Below, one piece after another: positions 11,052 through 19,141 of a DNA stretch of 64,000 nt. Both the position numbers and the translations under genes were made by a program. Location of the stretch: NCBI GenBank assembly GCA_937996535.1, contig CALKVF010000076.1, forward strand, positions 35,428 to 99,427, given 5' to 3'. Within the stretch, counting starts at the first letter, position 1, and each line of letters starts with the position of its first letter. Source of the DNA: an uncultured Novosphingobium sp. GTDB lineage: Bacteria; Pseudomonadota; Alphaproteobacteria; Sphingomonadales; Sphingomonadaceae. The notes below the pieces were generated by a model. It searched no databases and was not told the DNA's origin. It saw only the letters and a program-made list of their open reading frames with translations.

Positions 11052-13256
11052 ATGGCTCCTTTGACCAACAAGCGTTGGCCGCGATGGTGGCGGCAGGTCC
11101 AGATCCGGGCTCGCCGCGCCAACTTCTTTGCCATCATGGAAATCGCCTCGGTTGCCGCCTTTGCGATCATGACCGGGGTGACCTGGCTGGCGATTTCGCA
11201 CCAATCAGCCCGCGCCCAGCTGCTTCCCAGCGATCTCACTGCCACGCTGCTGGTCGGCACGCTGGTTCCGGCCATGGCGATCCTGGTGCTGCTCGGGCGG
11301 CGCATCGCGCTGCAGCGCGCGGCCGAGGTCGCGGGCGGGGGCGGGCAGCTGCACGTCCGCCTGGTGTTTTTGTTCTCGTTGATTTCGGCGATCCCGACGC
11401 TGCTGGTGGTGGTCTTCGCGTCGTGGCTGTTTCAGTCGGGCGTGGAGTTCTGGTTCTCGGACAATTCGCGCGGGCTGCTCGAAAACGCGAACAAGCTGGC
11501 GCGCGGCTATTACGAACAGACCCAGCGCGACATGGAATATGAATCGCTGGCGATGGCCGCCGACCTGCGCGACGAGCTGACCCAGGTGCCGATGGCGAGC
11601 GCCGAGTTCCAGGATTACTATCTTTACCAGGTGCTGCACCGGAAGATCAACGAATCGACCATTCTGCAAAAGGGCACCGACGGTCAGTTGCACAAGGCCG
11701 CCTTCACCCGCGGAGAGGCCCCGCTGTCCGAGATTTCGGGCGAGGCGCTGCGCCAGCTGGATCAGGGCACCGAGATCGTCGTCAGTTCGGCCGACAATTC
11801 GATCAAGGCGGTCACCCCGATTGACCGGCGCGTGGGGATCTACCTCTACACCGCGCGCAAATCCGACCTCCTGTCGAGCGGCTATGCCCAGAACATCGTG
11901 CGCGCCTATGACGAGCTGACCCGGCGGGCCCGCATCCTGCAACTGCGCTTCAACGTCGGACTGTTCATCGCCAGCCTTGCGCTGGTGGGGCTGGCGGTTT
12001 GGTTCGGCCTGCGCTTTGCCGATCGGCAGGTAAAGCCGCTCTACGAACTGGTGTCGGCCGCCCGCAAGGTCGGGGCGGGGAACTTCTCGATGCGGGTCGA
12101 AGGCCGCACCGGGCCGGACGAAATCGGTCTGCTCAACCGCGCCTTCAACCGCATGACCCAGCAGCTTGAACGCCAGACCCAGGCGCTGGTCGGCGCCAAT
12201 CAGCAGCTAGAAGAACGCCGCGCCTTCATCGAAACGGTGCTCGAATCGATCACCGCTGGGATCGTCTCCACCGCCGAGGATGGCTCGATCCGGCTGATGA
12301 ATTCGTCGGCCCAGAAGATGCTGCTCGACAAGGACAGCGAAACTCCGATCGGCGAACAGCTGGCCGATGTCCTGCCGCAGCTCGCCAGCATTGCCGAAAG
12401 CGGCAAGAGCGGCGGGGTCGTGCAGTATTCGCGCGGTAACGAGCTGCTGACCCTTGCGGTCAAATGCACCGGGGCTGCCGCGGGCCAAGTCATCACCTTT
12501 GAGGACATTACCCGCCAGCTGCTCGACCAGCGGCAGGCCGCGTGGTCGGACGTGGCCCGCCGTATCGCGCACGAAATCAAGAACCCGCTGACGCCAATCC
12601 AGCTAGCGACCGAACGGCTCAACCGCCGCTATCGCAAGCTCATCACTACTGACACCGAACTGTTCGAGGAACTGACCGGAACAATCATCCGCCAGGTCGG
12701 CGATCTGCGCCGCATGGTCGATGAATTCTCCTCCTTCGCGCGGCTGCCCAAGCCGGTGTTCCGGGGCGAGGATCCGGTCGATCTCGCGCGGCAAGCCCTG
12801 TTCCTGCAGGAAGTGGCCCATACCGAAATCAATTTCAGCTTCGCGGCCGATCGCAATGCCGGGATCATCGCCTGCGATCGCCACCAGTTCGGCCAGGCAA
12901 TGACCAATGTGCTCAAGAACGCGGTCGAAGCGGTCGAGGCGCGCGCCAAGCAAGCCGATGCGTCCTATCGCGGGCAGATCGCGGTCGCGCTGCGCAACAA
13001 TGGTGAGGATATCGTCATCACTGTGACCGATAACGGGATCGGTCTGCCGCAAGACCGTGAACGCATCGTCGAACCCTATGTCACCACGCGCGAGAAGGGC
13101 ACCGGCCTTGGCCTCGCCATCGTCAACAAGATCGTCGAGGAACATGGCGGGGAAATGACCTTCGCCGCCGGCGATCCTGACGGCACCGTTGTTACCATGC
13201 GCTTTGCGCGTGATCCCGTCGCGGAACGGCATTCCGCACCAGAAGCCGCCCAGTAG
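11052..13256 (+). CDS. ntrY: Membrane sensor histidine kinase NtrY
   Basis: NtrY is the membrane partner of NtrX and senses nitrogen, redox or envelope conditions, depending on the species. The 734-residue chain shows two or three N-terminal membrane helices (about 25-115), a periplasmic sensor domain (about 120-290), a further helix (near 300-325), HAMP (about 325-380), PAS (about 395-490), the H-box RRIAHEIKNPLTPIQLATER, N-box and G-boxes (DNGIGLP, GTGLGLAI). ATG 11052 gives MAPLTNKRWPRWW and has no Shine-Dalgarno sequence; a direct repeat precedes it. It follows ntrC after 58 bases and precedes ntrX by 20. Confidence 0.95.
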   Translation: MAPLTNKRWPRWWRQVQIRARRANFFAIMEIASVAAFAIMTGVTWLAISHQSARAQLLPSDLTATLLVGTLVPAMAILVLLGRRIALQRAAEVAGGGGQLHVRLVFLFSLISAIPTLLVVVFASWLFQSGVEFWFSDNSRGLLENANKLARGYYEQTQRDMEYESLAMAADLRDELTQVPMASAEFQDYYLYQVLHRKINESTILQKGTDGQLHKAAFTRGEAPLSEISGEALRQLDQGTEIVVSSADNSIKAVTPIDRRVGIYLYTARKSDLLSSGYAQNIVRAYDELTRRARILQLRFNVGLFIASLALVGLAVWFGLRFADRQVKPLYELVSAARKVGAGNFSMRVEGRTGPDEIGLLNRAFNRMTQQLERQTQALVGANQQLEERRAFIETVLESITAGIVSTAEDGSIRLMNSSAQKMLLDKDSETPIGEQLADVLPQLASIAESGKSGGVVQYSRGNELLTLAVKCTGAAAGQVITFEDITRQLLDQRQAAWSDVARRIAHEIKNPLTPIQLATERLNRRYRKLITTDTELFEELTGTIIRQVGDLRRMVDEFSSFARLPKPVFRGEDPVDLARQALFLQEVAHTEINFSFAADRNAGIIACDRHQFGQAMTNVLKNAVEAVEARAKQADASYRGQIAVALRNNGEDIVITVTDNGIGLPQDRERIVEPYVTTREKGTGLGLAIVNKIVEEHGGEMTFAAGDPDGTVVTMRFARDPVAERHSAPEAAQ

Positions 13257-13276
13257 GCAGAACCGAGGGAATTTGA

Positions 13277-14680
13277 ATGGCGCTCGATATCCTGATCGTC
13301 GATGACGAACGCGACATCCGCGAACTCGTTGCCGGCGTACTCAGCGACGAAGGCTATGAATGCCGCACCGCTGGGGACAGCACCACGGCGCTGGAGATGA
13401 TCGATCAACGCCGGCCCAGCCTGGTGCTGCTCGACGTGTGGCTCCACGGCAGCCCGATGGACGGGCTCGAAGTGCTCGATGCGATCAAGGCGCGTGAGCC
13501 GGAAATGCCGGTGATCATCTTCTCGGGCCACGGCAACATCGATACCGCCGTTTCCGCGATCGGGCGCGGGGCGATGGACTTCATCGAAAAGCCGTTTGAA
13601 GCCGAGCGCCTGCTGCTGCTGGTCGCCCGCGCGACCGAGACCGAGCGGCTGCGGCGCGAAAACGCCCGGCTGCGCGAAGGCTTTGTCACCTCGGATGAAT
13701 TCACCGGCAACAGCTCGGCCATCAACCAGGTCCGCGCCACGCTCAAGCGGGTCGCCAATACCGGCAGCCGCCTGCTAATCTCGGGCCCGGCAGGGGCCGG
13801 CAAGGAAGTGGCCGCGCGCCTGCTCCACAGCTGGAGCCCGCGCGCCGGCAATGCCTTCGTCACGGTCAATTCCGCGCGGATCACGCCCGAGCGGTTCGAA
13901 CAGGAGCTGTTCGGGGAAGAGCAGGGGGGCAAGCTCGTTCGCGCCGGGCTGCTCGAAATGGCCGATGGCGGCACGCTCTACCTCGATGAAGTGGCCGACA
14001 TGCCGCTTTCGACCCAGGCGCGGATCCTGCGCGTGCTGACCGAGCAGGCCTTCGTTCGAGTTGGTGGGCACCGCCAGATCCGTGTCGACGTGCGGGTCGT
14101 CTCCTCCACCGCGCGCGATCTCGAAAAGGAAATCGCCGAACGCCGGTTCCGCGAAGACCTGTTCTACCGGCTCAACGTGGTGCCGGTCGGCATCCCCTCG
14201 CTCGCTGATCGGCGCGAGGACATCCCCTCGCTGGTCGATCACTTCTTCGCCCGCTTCGCCGCCGATCAGGGGGTTGCTCCGCCGGCGATCAGCATCGAGG
14301 CGATGGCCGCGCTGCAAAGCTACGAATGGCCGGGCAACGTGCGCCAGCTGCGCAACGTGGTCGAACGCACGATCATCCTGACCCCGCGCGAACGGCTTGA
14401 CCGGATCGAGGCCGAAATGCTCCCGCCCGAAATCCTCTCGGGCCGGATCAGCGGCGACAGTGGGATGCCTTCGCTGATGGGGGTGCCGCTGCGCGAAGCG
14501 CGCGAAAACTTCGAGCGCGAATATCTGCGGGTCCAGATCCGGCGCTTTTCGGGTAATATCTCGCGCACGGCGGCGTTCATCGGGATGGAACGCTCGGCCT
14601 TGCACCGCAAGCTCAAGCTGCTGGGTATGGTCGACCGGCGCGATGACGAAGACGGGCTCGAAGGCGAAAACGCCGAGTGA
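13277..14680 (+). CDS. ntrX: NtrX response regulator lacking the GAFTGA loop
   Basis: NtrX is the cognate regulator of NtrY. Domains: receiver (1-120, Asp53 in VLLDVWLHG), AAA+ with an altered Walker A GPAGAGKE (170-177), Walker B GGTLYLDE, and a C-terminal Fis-like HTH (ISRTAAFIGMERSALHRKLK). Where NtrC has GHEKGAFTGA, this protein reads GEEQGGKLVRAG (about 213-224), so the sigma-54 contact loop is missing. NtrX without this loop is known in several alphaproteobacteria and is thought to act at sigma-70 promoters or as a repressor. GAGGGAA at about 13266-13272 is a plausible ribosome-binding site. Confidence 0.96.
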   Translation: MALDILIVDDERDIRELVAGVLSDEGYECRTAGDSTTALEMIDQRRPSLVLLDVWLHGSPMDGLEVLDAIKAREPEMPVIIFSGHGNIDTAVSAIGRGAMDFIEKPFEAERLLLLVARATETERLRRENARLREGFVTSDEFTGNSSAINQVRATLKRVANTGSRLLISGPAGAGKEVAARLLHSWSPRAGNAFVTVNSARITPERFEQELFGEEQGGKLVRAGLLEMADGGTLYLDEVADMPLSTQARILRVLTEQAFVRVGGHRQIRVDVRVVSSTARDLEKEIAERRFREDLFYRLNVVPVGIPSLADRREDIPSLVDHFFARFAADQGVAPPAISIEAMAALQSYEWPGNVRQLRNVVERTIILTPRERLDRIEAEMLPPEILSGRISGDSGMPSLMGVPLREARENFEREYLRVQIRRFSGNISRTAAFIGMERSALHRKLKLLGMVDRRDDEDGLEGENAE

Positions 14681-14689
14681 CGCATGATA

Positions 14690-14720
14690 GGACAACGCCC
14701 GCATCAAGGGCGTTGTTCTT
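14690..14720 (+). terminator. Terminator after ntrX
   Basis: A 9-bp perfect stem, ACAACGCCC (14692-14700) with GGGCGTTGT (14708-14716) around GCATCAA, extends by a wobble and a G-C pair and is followed by TTCTT. It separates the ntr operon from hfq. Confidence 0.75.
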
Positions 14721-14826
14721 GCCGTCCTGAGCGGTTACTATCAGTGCAATGATTTCCGGTTGGTGCCAGCGCGTGCCGCCAGATTGCGGACCGTGTCAGC
14801 GGCCGCCAACAAGAAGGAGACAGTTC

Positions 14827-15417
14827 ATGCCCTCGACCACTGGTTCGCGCACGCTTAGCGCACGCCCCATTCCCCCCAAGCCCGAAGCCGAAGCGGCAGA
14901 GCCTGCGCTCGCCCCGCTGACCGGTGCCAAGGGGCAGAACCTGCAGGACCAGTTCCTCAACCTGCTGCGCAAGCACAAGGTTCCGGTCACCATGTTCCTG
15001 GTCAAGGGCGTCAAGCTGCAGGGCATCGTCACCTGGTTTGATAACTTCTCGATCCTGCTGCGCCGCGATGGCCAGTCGCAGTTGGTCTACAAGCACGCCG
15101 TCTCGACCATCATGCCGAGCCAGCCGATCGACGCGGGCCAGTTCACCAGCACCGGCGATGGCGCCAAAAAGGTGCGTCTGCTGCAGGACGTGTTCCTCTC
15201 CAGCCTACGCAGCTCGGGGGTGCAGGTCACCATGTTCCTGGTCAACGGCGTGATGCTGCAGGGGCGGGTCGCGGCCTATGATCTGTTCTGCATGCTGCTT
15301 GAACGCGAAGGCTATGTGCAGCTGGCCTACAAGCACGCGGTGTCCACCATCCAGCCCCTCAGCCCGGTCGATCTGACCGGCGATGGCTGGGACGAAGAAG
15401 AAGGCGACGAAGCCTGA
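14827..15417 (+). CDS. hfq: Double-domain RNA chaperone Hfq
   Basis: Hfq brings small RNAs to their mRNA targets. A normal Hfq has one Sm domain of about 70 residues; this 196-residue protein has two in tandem, residues about 34-100 and 113-182, with an 80-residue period. Domain 1 keeps [17 protein letters not shown] (basic rim), VKGVKLQG and the Sm2 motif YKHAVST (Tyr88, Lys89, His90). Domain 2 keeps YKHAVST (168-174) but has LRSSGVQ instead of a basic rim, Met for the Lys in NGVMLQG and Arg for the proximal-face Gln. A Pro/Ala-rich N-terminal arm and an acidic tail (WDEEEGDEA) flank them. The start is set by AAGGAGA at 14814-14820. hflX follows directly, the usual hfq neighbour. Confidence 0.95.
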   Translation: MPSTTGSRTLSARPIPPKPEAEAAEPALAPLTGAKGQNLQDQFLNLLRKHKVPVTMFLVKGVKLQGIVTWFDNFSILLRRDGQSQLVYKHAVSTIMPSQPIDAGQFTSTGDGAKKVRLLQDVFLSSLRSSGVQVTMFLVNGVMLQGRVAAYDLFCMLLEREGYVQLAYKHAVSTIQPLSPVDLTGDGWDEEEGDEA

Positions 15418-16751
15418 GCATCACCTTTGGCGAGGAACTGGAAGGCGAAGTAACCCGCGGCGCGCGCGCCGTGGTCGTCTATCCTGAATTCCGGGGGCGC
15501 GGCTCCAGCAGCACGGATACGGCCGCACGGCTGGAAGAGGCAAAGGGCCTCGCGCTCGCGATCGGGCTGGTGGTGGCTGAGGCCTTCGCCATTCCGATCC
15601 GCGAGGCCCGCGCCGGCACGCTGTTTGGCGAAGGCCAGATCCAGAACATCGACGTTGCCTGTAACTTGGGTGAAGCAGAACTGGTGATCGTCGATGGCTC
15701 GCTCAGCGCGATCCAGCAGCGCAACCTTGAGGACAAGCTCAAGCGCAAGGTGATCGACCGCACCGGGCTGATCCTTGAAATCTTTGGTGAACGCGCGGCG
15801 ACTGCCGAAGGGCGGCTGCAGGTCGAACTCGCCCACCTTGATTATCAGGCCGGCCGGCTGGTCCGCAGCTGGACCCACCTCGAACGCCAGCGCGGGGGCT
15901 TCGGCTTCCTCGGCGGCCCGGGCGAAACCCAGATCGAGGCTGACCGCCGCCTGATCCGCGACCGGATGGCCAAGCTGCGCCGCGAACTCGAACAAGTCCG
16001 CCGCACCCGCGGGCTGCACCGCAGCCGCCGCGAAAAGGCGCCGTGGCCGGTGATCGCGCTGGTCGGCTACACCAATGCCGGCAAATCGACCCTGTTCAAC
16101 CGGCTGACTGGGGCAGGGGTGATGGCGCAGGATCTGCTGTTCGCTACGCTCGATCCGACCATGCGGCGCATCCGTCTGCCCGGCGTGGACAAGGCGATCC
16201 TGTCGGACACCGTGGGCTTCATTTCCGACCTCCCGACCCAGCTTGTGGCTGCGTTCCGCGCCACGCTGGAAGAGGTGACCGCCGCGGACGTGATCGTTCA
16301 CGTGCGCGATATCGCCAATCCCGATACTCAGGCGCAAAAGCGCCAGGTGCTCGAAGTGCTTGGCGAACTCGGCCTGACCGAAGAAGACAGCGACGTTCCC
16401 AAGGTTCCGATCATCGAGGCCTGGAACAAGTGGGATCTGCTAAGCCCCGACCAGGCCAGCGACCTGCGCGAACAGGCCGAGGCGCGCAGCGATGATGTGA
16501 TCGTGCCGGTTTCCGCGCTGACAGGGGAGGGCTGCGATGCCCTGCTCGAGGCAGTCAGCCAGTTGCTCACCGCCGGGGCGCGGGTCCATGCTTTCGTCCT
16601 GCCGGTCAGCGATGGCCAGCGGCTGGCCTGGCTGCACGCCCACGGCGAAGTGCTAGCAGATGACGATGCAGGCGAGGACGAACGCGGCCCGCTGCGCCGA
16701 TTGAGCGTACGGCTCGATCCGCGGGAACTAGGCCGGTTTTCTCGGCTCTGA
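15414..16751 (+). CDS. hflX: Ribosome-associated GTPase HflX
   Basis: HflX splits stalled or heat-damaged ribosomes. The glycine-rich N-terminal domain ([13 protein letters not shown]), a coiled coil and the conserved [13 protein letters not shown] precede the G domain (Walker [11 protein letters not shown]2 ATLDPT, G3 DTVGFI, G4 NKWD). The family N terminus [14 protein letters not shown] is encoded upstream of the first GTG (15471), and no ATG, GTG or TTG lies in that frame before it. The best start I can find is CTG at 15414, overlapping the hfq stop as CTGA, with GAAGAAGAAGG upstream; it gives 445 residues. The 3' end overlaps mazG by 24 bases in convergent orientation. Confidence 0.9.
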   Translation: MSITFGEELEGEVTRGARAVVVYPEFRGRGSSSTDTAARLEEAKGLALAIGLVVAEAFAIPIREARAGTLFGEGQIQNIDVACNLGEAELVIVDGSLSAIQQRNLEDKLKRKVIDRTGLILEIFGERAATAEGRLQVELAHLDYQAGRLVRSWTHLERQRGGFGFLGGPGETQIEADRRLIRDRMAKLRRELEQVRRTRGLHRSRREKAPWPVIALVGYTNAGKSTLFNRLTGAGVMAQDLLFATLDPTMRRIRLPGVDKAILSDTVGFISDLPTQLVAAFRATLEEVTAADVIVHVRDIANPDTQAQKRQVLEVLGELGLTEEDSDVPKVPIIEAWNKWDLLSPDQASDLREQAEARSDDVIVPVSALTGEGCDALLEAVSQLLTAGARVHAFVLPVSDGQRLAWLHAHGEVLADDDAGEDERGPLRRLSVRLDPRELGRFSRL

Positions 16752-17522
16752 CGCTTTGACGTCAACCCACAGCGCTTCTTGCTGATCGAGGTTCAGCGCC
16801 GAAAAGTCCTCACCGCGCGCCGCGGCGAGGGCTTCCATGCCCTTGAACCGGCGCTCGAACTTGGCATTGGCCGCGCGCAGCGCATCCTCTGGGGCAATCC
16901 CGTAAGCGCGGACCAGATTGACAGCGGCGAACAACAGGTCACCGGCCTCGTCTAGTTGTTCCGCTTTTGTTTCCGCGTCTTCCAGTTCGGCGATTTCCTC
17001 GATCACCTTGGCCTTGGGGCCAGCGGTATCGGGCCAGTCAAACCCATGGCGAGCGGCGCGTTTTTGCAGCTTTTCCGCGCGCATCAGCGCCGGCAGGGCA
17101 AGCGCGACACCATCAAGCGCGCTGGTCGCACCCTTGGCGGCGCGTTCTTCGGCCTTGAGGCTTTCCCAGCGCTGTTCGCGTGACTGACCGGTATCGGCCG
17201 CATCGCCAAAAATATGCGGGTGGCGGCTTTCCATCTTGGCGCTGATCGCATCGGCAACCACGGCGAAGTCGAACAGGCCTGCTTCTTCGGCAATCCGCGC
17301 ATGGAACACGACCTGGAGCAGAAGATCGCCAAGCTCGTCGGCCAGCGCCGCATGATCGCCGCGCGTGATCGCATCGGCGACCTCGTAGGCTTCTTCGATC
17401 GTATAGGGCGCGATCGTCTTGAACGTCTGCGCAAGATCCCATTCGCAGCCACGCTGCGGATCGCGCAAGCGGGCCATGATGCCAAGAAGGCGCTGGAGGG
17501 CGGTGTTTGCTGGTTCGCTCAT
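16728..17522 (-). CDS. mazG: Nucleoside triphosphate pyrophosphohydrolase MazG
   Basis: All-alpha NTP pyrophosphohydrolase that removes non-canonical or excess (d)NTPs and can lower ppGpp. The 264-residue protein has two MazG repeats. The first has CEWDLAQTFKTIAPYTIEEA and the metal-binding ELGDLLLQVVFHA; the second has EEIAELEDAETKAEQLDEAGD and LLFAAVNLVRAYG. Length fits the E. coli enzyme (263). ATG 17522 is preceded by an unusually AT-rich promoter-like stretch and no strong ribosome-binding site. It is the last gene of the minus-strand run that begins near 25.5 kb. Confidence 0.96.
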   Translation of the reverse strand: MSEPANTALQRLLGIMARLRDPQRGCEWDLAQTFKTIAPYTIEEAYEVADAITRGDHAALADELGDLLLQVVFHARIAEEAGLFDFAVVADAISAKMESRHPHIFGDAADTGQSREQRWESLKAEERAAKGATSALDGVALALPALMRAEKLQKRAARHGFDWPDTAGPKAKVIEEIAELEDAETKAEQLDEAGDLLFAAVNLVRAYGIAPEDALRAANAKFERRFKGMEALAAARGEDFSALNLDQQEALWVDVKASEPRKPA

Positions 17523-17600
17523 CTTGGAATGATAATATATATTATGTTAAATAACATTTGTTCGAGCAGTCCCGATCACGAAGCAAGGCGTTGCTAACGC
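17523..17600 (-). promoter_or_regulatory. AT-rich mazG upstream region with palindrome
   Basis: A 30-bp AT block (17531-17560) stands out in GC-rich DNA and holds ATATAT-type -10 candidates for mazG. It contains the palindrome ATGTTA-AA-TAACAT (17544-17557). A second small hairpin, AGCAA-GGCG-TTGCT, lies just beyond it. Promoter function is inferred from composition only. Confidence 0.45.
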
Positions 17601-18368
17601 TCATAGTTCCACAACCATGCCGTCATAGCCGACCGCGACATGCGAGGGCACTTCGCCACACAGGGTCGCATAGTCCATCGACTTGTCGAGATGCGACAGC
17701 ACTGCCTGGCGCGCGCGGGTGGCTTCGATCAGTTCCAGCGCCATGCCGAGATGCGCATGGGTCGGATGCGGTTCACGCCGCAGGCAGTCAGTCACCAGCA
17801 GGTCGACGCCCATGAACAGGTCCACCATATCGCGGGTAATTTCACTGAAGTCTGTCGCATAACCAACTGATTTTCCGTCACAATCAAACCGGTAAGCCGT
17901 GCTTTGCGCAGGCCCGTGCGGCATCTGGCACGCAGCCACCCCAAACCCAACACACATCCGCAAACGGTCAAGCGTGTCGAGGTTCATGATCGTCTGGTAG
18001 CCGTGCTGCCCGGCGAACACATAGCCAAACCGTTGGCGCAGGCGCCGCACGGTTTCATCAGCGGCGTAGCCAGGCAGCGGCCCGGCGCGGCCATAGCGCA
18101 TCACCCGCAGATCATCGATTCCGTGGGCATGGTCGGCATGATCGTGGGTCCAGAACACCGCATCGACCTTGTCGATATCGTTGGCGAGCAACTGCTGGCG
18201 CAGGTCGGTCGAGGTATCGACCAGCAGGCGCGCCCCCGCCTTGCTTTCGACCATGATCGACACCCGCGTGCGGCGGTTTTTGGGCTCTGCCGGATCGCAC
18301 AGCCCCCAATCGTTCCCGATCCGCGGCACGCCGGTAGAAGTGCCGCTGCCCAGCATGACGAGTTTCAC
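17601..18368 (-). CDS. MBL-fold metallo-hydrolase (PhnP-like)
   Basis: A 255-residue metallo-beta-lactamase-fold phosphodiesterase-type protein. The metal site is HDHADHAHGIDD (a THDHADH variant of HxHxDH), with further ligands in QMPHGPAQS, ATDFSE and LSHLDK. The N-terminal LGSGTSTGVPRIG and the Asp/Cys pattern WGLCDPAEPKNRRTR resemble PhnP-type cyclic phosphate phosphodiesterases. The start overlaps the tatD stop (ATGA), and alphaproteobacteria commonly pair these genes behind metG. Substrate is unknown; a housekeeping nucleotide or RNA phosphodiester role fits the context, but this is inference. Confidence 0.9.
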   Translation of the reverse strand: MKLVMLGSGTSTGVPRIGNDWGLCDPAEPKNRRTRVSIMVESKAGARLLVDTSTDLRQQLLANDIDKVDAVFWTHDHADHAHGIDDLRVMRYGRAGPLPGYAADETVRRLRQRFGYVFAGQHGYQTIMNLDTLDRLRMCVGFGVAACQMPHGPAQSTAYRFDCDGKSVGYATDFSEITRDMVDLFMGVDLLVTDCLRREPHPTHAHLGMALELIEATRARQAVLSHLDKSMDYATLCGEVPSHVAVGYDGMVVEL

Positions 18369-19141
18369 AGCGCGGCCTTCGTGAACAGCGCGAAGAAGTT
18401 ACGGGTGGTGACCTCGGCCAGATGCTCCACCGTCACTCCGCGCAGATTGGCCACGAACCGCGCCGTATCAGACACGAACGATGGCTCGCACACCCGGCCG
18501 CGATGCGGCACCGGCGCGAGGAACGGGGCATCGGTTTCGACCAGGATCCGATCTTCAGGCAACGCAGCCGCTACATCCTGCAAGGCACTGGCATTCTTGA
18601 AGGTTACGATCCCGGAGATCGAAATCGTCAGCCCCAGATCGAGCATCTTGCGGCCGAAGTCCGCCGAAGCGGTAAAACAGTGGATCAGCGCGGGAAAGGC
18701 GCCCTGCTCCATCTCTTCGGCCAGAATTGCCGCGGTATCATCCTCGGCATCGCGGGTGTGGATGATCAGCGGCAGGCCGGTGGTCCGCGAAACCGCGATA
18801 TGCCGGCGAAACAGCGCCTGCTGCATCGCCCGGTCCGAGTGGTCGTAATAATAATCGAGCCCGGTTTCCCCGATGGCGATGACGCGCGGATGCGCGGCGG
18901 CGGACAGCAAGGCAGCTTCACCGAGGTCTGCGTGGGCATCAGCCTCGTGCGGATGGATGCCGACGCTGGCCCAGACATCCCTTTCGCGCTCCGCCGTGGC
19001 GATGACCTGATCCCATTCCCGCTGGCGGGTCGAGATCGAGAGGAAGCCCCCTAGCCCCGCCTGTCGCGCCCGTGCCAGTACGCCGGCCTGATCCTCGACC
19101 AGGCCCTTGTATTCCAAGTGACAGTGGGAATCGATCAGCAT
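18365..19141 (-). CDS. tatD: TatD-family metal-dependent DNase/hydrolase
   Basis: TIM-barrel hydrolase of 258 residues. Metal ligands are in DSHCHLEY (N terminus), GETGLDYYYD, LPLIIHTRDAE, IHCFTAS and ETDAPFLAP. TatD proteins act as 3'-5' exonucleases and in D-aminoacyl-tRNA or DNA-repair-related processing. It overlaps the metG stop by one base upstream and the MBL gene start downstream (ATGA), so all three are translationally coupled. Confidence 0.95.
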   Translation of the reverse strand: MLIDSHCHLEYKGLVEDQAGVLARARQAGLGGFLSISTRQREWDQVIATAERERDVWASVGIHPHEADAHADLGEAALLSAAAHPRVIAIGETGLDYYYDHSDRAMQQALFRRHIAVSRTTGLPLIIHTRDAEDDTAAILAEEMEQGAFPALIHCFTASADFGRKMLDLGLTISISGIVTFKNASALQDVAAALPEDRILVETDAPFLAPVPHRGRVCEPSFVSDTARFVANLRGVTVEHLAEVTTRNFFALFTKAAL

